Part shown: one piece after another, positions 7,147 through 13,302 of the stretch
Layout: the number at the start of each line of letters is the position of its first letter
How positions within the stretch are numbered: position 1 is the stretch's first letter
DNA from: Gammaproteobacteria bacterium
Lineage (GTDB): Bacteria > Pseudomonadota > Gammaproteobacteria > DSM-19610
Length of the DNA: 14,965 nt
NCBI GenBank assembly: GCA_011371465.1
Contig: DRQL01000260.1
Location: 1 to 14,965 of the forward strand
Reading direction: 5' to 3'
The notes under the pieces: generated by a model
Told to the model about the DNA's origin: nothing
The model's database searches: none
Seen by the model: the letters and a program-made list of their open reading frames with translations, nothing else
Position numbers and translations under genes: made by a program

Positions 7147-8190
7147 ATGAGCGAACCACGTAAAGCCGTGGCCCTGATATCCGGTGGCCTGGATTCCCTG
7201 CTGGCCGCAAAGGTCATCCAGGAACAGGGTATCCACGTCGAGGGCATCAACTTCTATACCGGTTTCTGCGTGGAAGGCCATACCCATGCGATCCGCAAAA
7301 AGGACAGGGCCAGGCCCAAGCGCAACAATGCGTTGTGGGTGGCCGAACAGCTGGGTATCAAGCTTCATATCATCGACATCATCGAGGAATACAAGGATGT
7401 CGTCATCAACCCGAAACACGGTTATGGCGCCAACCTGAACCCCTGCCTGGACTGCAAGGTCTTCATGGTGCAGAAAGCCAGGCAATGGATCGAAGCAAAG
7501 GGTTTTGACTTCATCATTACCGGTGAAGTAATCGGTCAGCGCCCGATGTCACAGCGCAAGGACACCCTGCCGGTGATCTCCCGCGAGTCCGGTGCCGACG
7601 AACTGCTGTTGCGACCCCTGTGCGCCAAAAACCTGGAACCCACCCGACCCGAGCGGGAAGGCTGGGTCGATCGCGACCGGCTGCACGGGTTTGAAGGCCG
7701 TACCCGCAAGCCACAGATGGCGCTGGCCGCTTCCTTTGGTTTCGAGGATTATGCGCAGCCTGCCGGTGGATGCTGTTTCCTGACCGACAAACAGTATTCG
7801 CACAAACTGGCTGACCTGTGGAAGGCGCGCGGTGAACGCCGCTATGAACTGGACGACATCATGCTGCTGAAAGTTGGCCGGCATATTCGCCCGCGACCGA
7901 ACTTTAAAATGATCATCGGCCGCGAAGAGGGCGAGAACCGGTTCCTGCAGGGTTATCGAAAACAGTACACACACATGCTGACCACCAGTCACCCCGGGCC
8001 GCTGGTACTGATCGATGGCGATGCCGGCCCGGACGATCTGGAACTGGCGGCGCAGATTACCGCGCGCTTCAGCCAGGGACGCGATGCCGACAGCGTCGAT
8101 ATCGAAGTCCATATCCCCGGTGGCGAAGTCCATTCGCTGCAGGTGCAGCCCATGCCCGGCGCAGCCATTCCCCGGGACTGGTATCTGTGA
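7147..8190 (+). CDS. PP-loop tRNA thiouridylase fused to an NFACT-R-like RNA-binding domain
   Basis: Predicted ATP-dependent tRNA thiolation enzyme of 347 residues. Residues 1-215 form an N-type ATP pyrophosphatase domain: the PP-loop ISGGLDS is at 11-17, which adenylates the target uridine in the ThiI/MnmA families. NPCLDC (C100, C103) and GGCCFLT (C209, C210) occupy the places of the two catalytic cysteine motifs of MnmA (NPxxxCN and GxCFIG), and could instead hold an Fe-S cluster as in ThiI/TtuA relatives. Residues about 222-335 (DDIMLLKVGRHIRPRPNFKMIIG) resemble the NFACT-R (DUF814) domain known from NEMF/FpbA proteins. There is no THUMP domain, so the NFACT-R part is the likely RNA-binding module. 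The stop overlaps the start of the TusA-like gene by four bases. The exact modified base (s4U8 or another) is inference; no strong ribosome binding site is visible before ATG 7147. Confidence 0.85.
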   Translation: MSEPRKAVALISGGLDSLLAAKVIQEQGIHVEGINFYTGFCVEGHTHAIRKKDRARPKRNNALWVAEQLGIKLHIIDIIEEYKDVVINPKHGYGANLNPCLDCKVFMVQKARQWIEAKGFDFIITGEVIGQRPMSQRKDTLPVISRESGADELLLRPLCAKNLEPTRPEREGWVDRDRLHGFEGRTRKPQMALAASFGFEDYAQPAGGCCFLTDKQYSHKLADLWKARGERRYELDDIMLLKVGRHIRPRPNFKMIIGREEGENRFLQGYRKQYTHMLTTSHPGPLVLIDGDAGPDDLELAAQITARFSQGRDADSVDIEVHIPGGEVHSLQVQPMPGAAIPRDWYL

Positions 8191-8417
8191 GCGGGAGCGA
8201 ACTGGACGCGCGTCGCATGCTGTGTCCGATGCCGGTGATCCGTACCCAGGAGAAAGTGGAGCAGTTACAGGCTGGGGACACCCTGACTGTATTCTGCAGT
8301 GACCCTGGTGCCATTCATGATATACCGGCCTGGTGCCGGGTAAACGGGCACGAAGTGCTGGATATTCAGCAACAGGGCGAAGAAATCACTATCCGTCTGC
8401 GTGTAGGTGAAGAATAA
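8187..8417 (+). CDS. TusA-family sulfur carrier protein
   Basis: A 76-residue TusA/SirA-type sulfurtransferase. The motif LCPMPVIRT holds the persulfide-carrying Cys13 in the CPxP signature, followed by the usual alpha-beta pattern ending in EITIRLRV. It starts with GTG at 8187, overlapping the TGA of the PP-loop gene (GTGA, 8187-8190), so the two are translationally coupled. Context points to a dedicated sulfur donor for that enzyme rather than the TusBCDE relay of E. coli. It differs from canonical TusA in having an extra Cys at position 37 and one at 50, which may be incidental. TusA paralogues also serve sulfur oxidation, an alternative role that cannot be excluded. Confidence 0.92.
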   Translation: MSGSELDARRMLCPMPVIRTQEKVEQLQAGDTLTVFCSDPGAIHDIPAWCRVNGHEVLDIQQQGEEITIRLRVGEE

Positions 8418-8424
8418 TCCGGTC

Positions 8425-9582
8425 ATGAACAGTACTGCACGGGACGTTACGAAAAACGCACGCTACCGGGAAGTGCGCAAGGTTACCCTGATTGGTTCCG
8501 TCGTGGACCTGCTGCTGGGTGTAGCCAAGATCCTGGTGGGCTGGGCGGCCCATTCGCAGGCGCTGATCGCGGACGGGCTGCATTCGCTGTCGGACCTGGC
8601 TACCGATTTCGTGGTGCTGTACGCCGCAAAACACGCACACCGCGAAGCCGACGAGGATCATCCCTACGGTCACGGGCGCATTGAAACACTGGCGACGGTC
8701 GGACTGGGCATTACCCTGATCGGCGTTGCCTTCGGCATCGGTTACGACGCGACACAGCGTATGAATGAGCCGGACCTGTTGCTGGCGCCGGGCCTGCTGG
8801 CGCTGGTGGTTGCCTTTGTGTCTGTGCTTGCCAAGGAAATCATTTACCAGTACACGAAGAACGCCGCCCAGCGGCTGCGTTCCAATATGCTGATGGCCAA
8901 TGCCTGGCACAGCCGCAGTGATGCGATTTCCTCCATCGTGGTGGTGATCGGTATTGGTGGCGCCATGATGGGTCACGCCTACCTGGATGCAGTGGCCGCG
9001 ATCGCGGTTGCGGTGATGATCGCCAAGATCGGCTTTGACCTGGTGCGTGACAGTACCCGAGAACTGATCGATACCGCGCTGGAGCCCGAAGTGGTGGATG
9101 CCATCCGCCGGGAAATCGCCAGTGTGGATGGTGTGCGTGCGCTGCACATGCTGCGTACGCGGCGCAGCGGCGGGGATGCGTTGATCGACCTGCATGTACA
9201 GGTCGATCCCTGCATCAGCGTATCGGAAGGTCACCAGATCGGCGACACCGTGCGTCGCCGTCTGCTGGAACGCATCGAAGAAGTAACCGATGTGACGGTA
9301 CACATCGATCCGGAGAATGACGAACGCGAATCGCTGTCGGACAAGTTACCGCTGCGCGGTGACGTGATTCGCAGGCTGGAGCAACAGTGGGCGGACATCG
9401 AGGGCCTGGACGCTGAACACATCACCCTGCACTACCTGTGCGGTAAACTCAGCATCGACCTGGAGCTGCCCCTGTCGGTGCTGGAGTCGGTTTCCGACAG
9501 CCGGGGGCTGATCGATAAAATCGAGCGTTCGGCCAAAGAGCTGCCCGAAGTGGATTCGGTCAAGGTCTGTTTTCGCGCCTAA
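8425..9582 (+). CDS. Cation diffusion facilitator transporter with duplicated C-terminal domain
   Basis: Inner-membrane divalent metal/proton antiporter (Zn2+, Fe2+, Mn2+ or similar), 385 residues. Six membrane helices span about residues 20-210. Metal-site patterns are ADGLHSLSD in helix 2 (D50, H53, D57) and HSRSD in helix 5 (H162, D166), with the loop motif DHPYGHGRIET between. The cytosolic ZT-dimer domain covers about 211-298. A further 80 residues (about 305-385) look like a second copy of the same ferredoxin-like fold, making the protein longer than the roughly 300 residues of FieF/YiiP. I choose ATG 8425, 7 bases after the TusA-like stop, with AGGTGA upstream at 8405-8410; an in-frame GTG at 8407 would overlap that gene. 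Metal specificity is not readable. It is probably co-transcribed with the thiolation genes. Confidence 0.92.
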   Translation: MNSTARDVTKNARYREVRKVTLIGSVVDLLLGVAKILVGWAAHSQALIADGLHSLSDLATDFVVLYAAKHAHREADEDHPYGHGRIETLATVGLGITLIGVAFGIGYDATQRMNEPDLLLAPGLLALVVAFVSVLAKEIIYQYTKNAAQRLRSNMLMANAWHSRSDAISSIVVVIGIGGAMMGHAYLDAVAAIAVAVMIAKIGFDLVRDSTRELIDTALEPEVVDAIRREIASVDGVRALHMLRTRRSGGDALIDLHVQVDPCISVSEGHQIGDTVRRRLLERIEEVTDVTVHIDPENDERESLSDKLPLRGDVIRRLEQQWADIEGLDAEHITLHYLCGKLSIDLELPLSVLESVSDSRGLIDKIERSAKELPEVDSVKVCFRA

Positions 9583-9584
9583 GC

Positions 9585-9630
9585 GCACCAAATTCCGGCA
9601 ATTTTCAGATCAGGCGCCCCATATTGGTGC
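9585..9630 (+). promoter_or_regulatory. Candidate NtrC binding sites upstream of glnA
   Basis: The NtrC site pattern is GCACCA-N5-TGGTGC. Bases 9614-9630 read GCGCCC-CATAT-TGGTGC, a good match. Bases 9585-9601 start with a perfect GCACCA half and a degenerate second half. Their centres are 29 bp apart and lie about 99 and 128 bases before the predicted start, similar in layout to the paired enhancer sites of enterobacterial glnA. GCGCACCAA (9583-9591) and TTGGTGCGC (9624-9632) are also exact reverse complements. Confidence 0.7.
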
Positions 9631-9676
9631 GCCACCTCGCCGGGTGTGCGAAGCGGACTTCCTTAACTCGCAGACT

Positions 9677-9699
9677 TGCCACGGGTTTTTCCCGTGGCA
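9677..9699 (+). other. Perfect hairpin overlapping the sigma-54 -24 element
   Basis: TGCCACGGG (9677-9685), loop TTTTT, CCCGTGGCA (9691-9699): a 9-bp perfect stem. Its right arm contains the TGGCA of the -24 box. There is no T run after the stem on either strand, so it does not look like an ordinary intrinsic terminator. Confidence 0.6.
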
Positions 9700-9710
9700 T
9701 AATTCGTGCT
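9695..9710 (+). promoter_or_regulatory. Sigma-54 promoter of glnA
   Basis: TGGCATAATTCGTGCT fits the -24/-12 consensus TGGCACRNNNNTTGCW with two mismatches, and keeps the invariant GG and GC at exact spacing. Transcription should start near 9721, leaving an 85-base leader. With the NtrC-type sites upstream and ntrBC downstream, nitrogen control of glnA is the natural reading. Confidence 0.8.
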
Positions 9711-9805
9711 CTTTTGATGAGCACTTTTTCGTAAGTCCCGGTACTTGACCCGGTGTTCAGGTCGGAACCCGTTTTTCAGACACGTTCTATTTCGGAGGAA
9801 GCTAG

Positions 9806-11215
9806 ATGTCCGTAGCAAAGGTAAACAAATTAATTAAGGATAACGGGGTCAAATTCGCTGACCTGCGTTTCACTGATACGCTTGGCAAGGAACAGCACGT
9901 TACGGTTCCCGTCAGTGAGATCAATGCCGGCTTTTTCAAGGACGGCAAAATGTTCGACGGTTCCAGTATCTCCGGTTGGAAAGGCATCAACGAATCCGAC
10001 ATGGTGCTGATGCCCGAACCCGCTACCGTGGTGTTCGACCCGTTTGCCGACGAACCGACCATGAACCTGCGTTGCGACATTCTTGAACCCGCCACCATGA
10101 AGGGTTACGAGCGTGACCCGCGCTCTCTGGCCAAGCGTGCCGAAGCCTACCTGAAGTCGACCGGTATCGCCGATACGGCCTACTTCGGTCCGGAAAACGA
10201 ATTCTTCGTGCTGGATGATGTGCGCTGGGGTTCCGACATGAGCGGTGCTTTCTATAAAGTGGATTCCGAGGAAGCTTCCTGGAATGCCGAGCGCGTGTAT
10301 GAAGATGGCAATATCGGTCACCGTCCGGGTATCAAGGGTGGCTACTTCCCGGTGCCGCCGGTCGATTCCCTGCACGACATGCGTTCCGCCATGTGCCTGG
10401 CCCTGGACGAGATGGGTTGCCCGACCGAGGTGCACCACCACGAGGTGGCTACTGCCGGTCAGTGTGAAATCGGCACCGTGTTCAATACCCTGGTACGCAA
10501 GTCCGATGAAGTGCAGATTCTGAAGTACGTGGTGCAGAACGTCGCACACAGCTACGGCAAGACGGCTACCTTCATGCCCAAACCGCTGGTGGGCGATAAT
10601 GGCAACGGCATGCACGTGCACCAGTCGCTGGCCAAGAAAGGCAAGAACCTGTTCAGTGGCAAGAAGTACGGCGGCCTGTCCGACACCGCCCTGTACTACA
10701 TCGGTGGCATCATCAAGCATGCGCAGGCACTGAATGCATTCACCAATGCATCGACCAATTCCTACAAGCGTCTGGTGCCGGGTTTTGAAGCACCGGTCAT
10801 GCTGGCCTACTCGGCGCGCAACCGTTCCGCGTCCATTCGCATTCCCTACGTGGCCAACCCCAAGGGCCGTCGTATCGAGGTGCGTTTCCCGGATTCGACC
10901 GCCAACCCGTACCTGGCGTTTTCCGCCATGCTGATGGCCGGCCTCGATGGTATCCAGAACAAGATCCACCCGGGCGATGCCATGGACAAGGATCTGTATG
11001 ATCTGCCGCCGGAAGAAGAAGCGAAAATCCCGCAGGTCTGTTTTACCTTCGATCAGGCCCTGGCCGCGCTGGACAAGGACCGCAAGTTCCTGACCGCCGG
11101 TGGCGTGTTCACCAACGACATGATCGATGGCTTTATCGAACTCAAGATGGACGAAGTCACCCGCTTGCGCATGAGTACGCATCCGGTTGAATTCGATATG
11201 TATTACAGCCTCTGA
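9806..11215 (+). CDS. glnA: Glutamine synthetase, type I, adenylylation-regulated
   Basis: Cytoplasmic dodecameric enzyme joining ammonium to glutamate with ATP; the entry point of nitrogen assimilation. It has 469 residues, the length of the E. coli enzyme. Seen are FDGSSISGWKGI in the beta-grasp domain, the ATP/glutamate-site stretch KPLVGDNGNGMHVHQS, NRSASIRIP, and EVRFPDSTANPYLAFSAML. The adenylylation site is DLYDLPPEE with Tyr398 (Tyr397 without Met), so activity should be tuned by GlnE. A strong ribosome binding site, GGAGGA at 9794-9799, precedes ATG 9806. Sigma-54 and NtrC-type sites lie upstream and a rho-independent terminator 21 bases downstream, so glnA is mainly a single transcript even though ntrBC lie beyond. 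Confidence 0.99.
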   Translation: MSVAKVNKLIKDNGVKFADLRFTDTLGKEQHVTVPVSEINAGFFKDGKMFDGSSISGWKGINESDMVLMPEPATVVFDPFADEPTMNLRCDILEPATMKGYERDPRSLAKRAEAYLKSTGIADTAYFGPENEFFVLDDVRWGSDMSGAFYKVDSEEASWNAERVYEDGNIGHRPGIKGGYFPVPPVDSLHDMRSAMCLALDEMGCPTEVHHHEVATAGQCEIGTVFNTLVRKSDEVQILKYVVQNVAHSYGKTATFMPKPLVGDNGNGMHVHQSLAKKGKNLFSGKKYGGLSDTALYYIGGIIKHAQALNAFTNASTNSYKRLVPGFEAPVMLAYSARNRSASIRIPYVANPKGRRIEVRFPDSTANPYLAFSAMLMAGLDGIQNKIHPGDAMDKDLYDLPPEEEAKIPQVCFTFDQALAALDKDRKFLTAGGVFTNDMIDGFIELKMDEVTRLRMSTHPVEFDMYYSL

Positions 11216-11236
11216 TAAAGCCGACGAACGGTAGGA

Positions 11237-11262
11237 AAAACGCCCCCTTACGGGGGCGTTTT
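11237..11262 (+). terminator. Rho-independent terminator of glnA
   Basis: AAAACGCCCCC (11237-11247), loop TTAC, GGGGGCGTTTT (11252-11262): a perfect 11-bp stem with A/T flanks, starting 21 bases after the glnA stop. The flanking A tract means it could also act on the minus strand. Confidence 0.92.
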
Positions 11263-11324
11263 CTGTTGCGTTGCGTATCCTCTGACAGTAAGGTGACTGA
11301 AAGCGGTCCACCAGGAGATAGCCC

Positions 11325-11900
11325 ATGAACAAGGTTGCATTCACCCTGCTCGCTGCATCGTTGCTGAGCGGGATAAACAGTGTGCAGGCAGCGGTGTACA
11401 AGTCGGTCGATGCCCAGGGCAACGTGGTGTACACCGATGAACCCACCGGTAATGGCAAGCCGGTTGACCTGCCACCACTGTCGACGATTCCGCCACCGAA
11501 ATACTCGCCCGCCAGTCCGCCGGAAAAATCCGCTACGCCGGCAACGGCCGGGTATACGGAGTTGCGAATCGCTTCCCCGGAGCCGGATGCGACCTTGCGT
11601 GACAACACGGGAGATGTGCCGGTCAGTGCGGCGATTGAACCTGCGCTCAATGTTGCCGCAGGTCACCGATTCCAGTATTACCTGGATGGCCAGACCCAGG
11701 GCGAGTCGACCACGTCGGCGCGTATCGTGATCACCAATGTGGATCGTGGCACCCATAATGTGTCGGTTGCCGTGGTTGATGGCGAGGGCAAGGAGGTGAT
11801 GCGCAGCGCAGCGGTGCCCTTCCACCTGCACCGGCAGTCCATCAACTTCCCGCGCGGCCCCGGTGCTCCCACGCCGGCCCCGGCACCACGCGCAAGGTAG
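11325..11900 (+). CDS. Exported DUF4124-domain protein
   Basis: A 191-residue secreted protein of unknown role. A signal peptide covers about residues 1-22 (FTLLAASLLSGINSVQAA), with likely cleavage after VQA. AVYKSVDAQGNVVYTDEP (about 23-40) is the DUF4124 signature. A Pro/Ser-rich linker (about 48-75) leads to a beta-rich region, residues 76-170, with DVPVSAAIEP, FQYYLDGQ, and GTHNVSVAVVDGEGKEV, which looks like an Ig/FN3-like fold. The C-terminus is Pro/Ala-rich. It has its own ribosome binding site AGGAG (11313-11317) 7 bases before the ATG. DUF4124 genes are commonly found between glnA and ntrB in gammaproteobacteria, but the terminator after glnA argues for separate transcription. I see no catalytic motif. 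Confidence 0.9.
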   Translation: MNKVAFTLLAASLLSGINSVQAAVYKSVDAQGNVVYTDEPTGNGKPVDLPPLSTIPPPKYSPASPPEKSATPATAGYTELRIASPEPDATLRDNTGDVPVSAAIEPALNVAAGHRFQYYLDGQTQGESTTSARIVITNVDRGTHNVSVAVVDGEGKEVMRSAAVPFHLHRQSINFPRGPGAPTPAPAPRAR

Positions 11901-11911
11901 GCCGCTTACCT

Positions 11912-12029
11912 GAGGAGCAGGCACCTCCTCGACCGCTACGCGGTCTCACCGTGTCCCGGTACGTTCGACTGATTTGTGTCCCCATGGGGAAATTCGCTGC
12001 CGGTCCTGGCGGGCAGCGTTTCGCCTTTT
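11912..12029 (+). terminator. Tandem hairpins after the DUF4124 gene, last one terminator-like
   Basis: Three hairpins follow the gene: GAGGAG/CTCCTC (11912-11917, 11925-11930), GACCGC-TAC-GCGGTC (11931-11945), and CGCTGCC (11995-12001)/GGCAGCG (12012-12018). The last is followed by TTTCGCCTTTT and is the best candidate for an intrinsic terminator, though its tail is interrupted. Confidence 0.4.
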
Positions 12030-12031
12030 CC

Positions 12032-12062
12032 CATCGCACGCACTATAATAGTGCGTGCGATG
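12032..12062. promoter_or_regulatory. Perfect 31-bp palindrome with TATAAT at its centre
   Basis: Left arm CATCGCACGCACTAT (12032-12046), central A (12047), right arm ATAGTGCGTGCGATG (12048-12062): 15 of 15 pairs. TATAAT (12044-12049) is a perfect -10 hexamer on the plus strand. No good -35 is visible. It lies 178 bases before ntrB, so it could be a repressor site over an ntrBC promoter or a very stable RNA hairpin. The inner half-sites GCACTA/TAGTGC resemble NtrC half-sites but are 3 rather than 5 bases apart. In the rest of 12063-12240 I see no gene and only a weak sigma-54-like match. Confidence 0.7.
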
Positions 12063-12240
12063 CGTTGAAGGGCACAGAATACCCCGATCGTGTGCTCTCC
12101 CGCGTGGCCGCGGACGGGGCCTGCTAATTCGGTCATAACCTATCTTGTTGATAATCCGGTTTTTTACTCGCCCTTTACCGGGTATTCAGTGATTCAGGTG
12201 CGGTTACGCGGCCTGGTTTGATTTTTGCACACAGGGGTAC

Positions 12241-13302
12241 ATGTCATTGTCCGACAGGTTAAAACCGGTTTCCGCCGAAACATTGCTGGAGACGTTGACC
12301 ACCGCCGTACTGGTGCTGGATCGCCGGCTGCATATCGATTACCTGAACCCGGCCGCCGAGAACCTGTTTGAAATCAGCAAACGCCAGGTCGGTGGCCAGT
12401 ACTGGCCGGAGCTGGTCGGCGCCGGTGAAGCGCTGGTCAACCGGCTGAATGCGACCACGGGAACCCGGCACCCGTTTACCGAGCGTGAACTGGCCCTGCG
12501 CAGCGCAAACGGTCATCGCATGACGGTCGACTGTGTCGTGACACCGTCAGGCAAAGAGGAGCTGTTGCTGGAGATCATGCAAATCGACCGGCACCTGCGG
12601 ATCGCCCACGAAGAACACCTGCTGGTGCAGCAGCAGGCTGCCCGTGAACTGCTGCGTGGTATGGCGCATGAAATCAAGAATCCGCTGGGCGGCCTGCGTG
12701 GTGCAGCGCAGTTGCTGGAAAGTGAACTGGAAAAAGATGACCTGAAGGAATATACGCAGGTCATTATCGGCGAAGCGGATCGCCTCTCCAACCTGGTCGA
12801 CCGTATGCTGGGACCGAACAACGTCATCGAGAACCGGGTCATCAATATTCACCAGGTGCTCGAACACGTGCGCAGTCTGGTGGATGCCGAGGGTTACCCG
12901 GGCCTGGAGCTGGTACGGGAATATGACCCGAGCATCCCGGAATTTCCGGCGGATTCCGAACTGCTGATCCAGGCGATACTCAACCTGGTACGGAATGCGG
13001 CACAGGCAGGTGCGCGGAAAATCACCCTGGTCAGCCGCACGCGTCGCCAGTTCACCATCGGGCATACCCGCCACAAACTGGTGATACGGATTGATATTGT
13101 CGATGACGGACCGGGCATTCCGGCTGACATGCAGGAAAAAATATTCTATCCGATGGTGTCCGGTCGGGCGGACGGAACTGGACTCGGCCTGTCCATCGCC
13201 CAGTCCATGATCAACCAGCACCACGGCATAGTAGAGTTTACCAGTGAACCCGGGCGGACCGTGTTCACCGTTTATTTACCACTGGGGGTTGAGGATGCGT
13301 GA
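12241..13302 (+). CDS. glnL: Nitrogen regulation sensor histidine kinase NtrB
   Basis: Cytoplasmic sensor kinase/phosphatase (NtrB, NRII) that phosphorylates NtrC under nitrogen limitation and is switched to phosphatase by PII. It has 353 residues against 349 in E. coli. A PAS domain covers about 10-120 (VLVLDRRLHIDYLNPAAENL). The H-box RGMAHEIKNPLGGLRGAAQ places the phosphorylated His at 143. The ATPase part has the N-box LNLVRNAAQAG (N252), G1 box DDGPGIP (289-294), FYPMVSGRADGTGLGLS. No membrane segment. AGGGG at 12233-12237 is only 3 bases before ATG 12241; TTG at 12247 would be better spaced, so the start may be two codons later. Its end overlaps ntrC by 8 bases. Confidence 0.97.
   Translation: MSLSDRLKPVSAETLLETLTTAVLVLDRRLHIDYLNPAAENLFEISKRQVGGQYWPELVGAGEALVNRLNATTGTRHPFTERELALRSANGHRMTVDCVVTPSGKEELLLEIMQIDRHLRIAHEEHLLVQQQAARELLRGMAHEIKNPLGGLRGAAQLLESELEKDDLKEYTQVIIGEADRLSNLVDRMLGPNNVIENRVINIHQVLEHVRSLVDAEGYPGLELVREYDPSIPEFPADSELLIQAILNLVRNAAQAGARKITLVSRTRRQFTIGHTRHKLVIRIDIVDDGPGIPADMQEKIFYPMVSGRADGTGLGLSIAQSMINQHHGIVEFTSEPGRTVFTVYLPLGVEDA

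Noticed and set aside
9747..9752. TTGACC as a sigma-70 -35 box in the glnA leader
   Set aside because: No acceptable -10 hexamer lies 16-18 bases downstream.
9830..11650. Long antisense open frame (606 codons) across glnA and into the DUF4124 gene
   Set aside because: It lies opposite a certain glnA and crosses its terminator; it matches no family I know and is explained by strong codon bias in a GC-rich gene leaving the complementary frame free of stops.
12214..12229. Sigma-54-like match TGGTTTGATTTTTGCA before ntrB
   Set aside because: GG/GC spacing is right, but the CAC part of -24 is lost and transcription would start at the ATG itself, leaving no leader for the nearby ribosome binding site.
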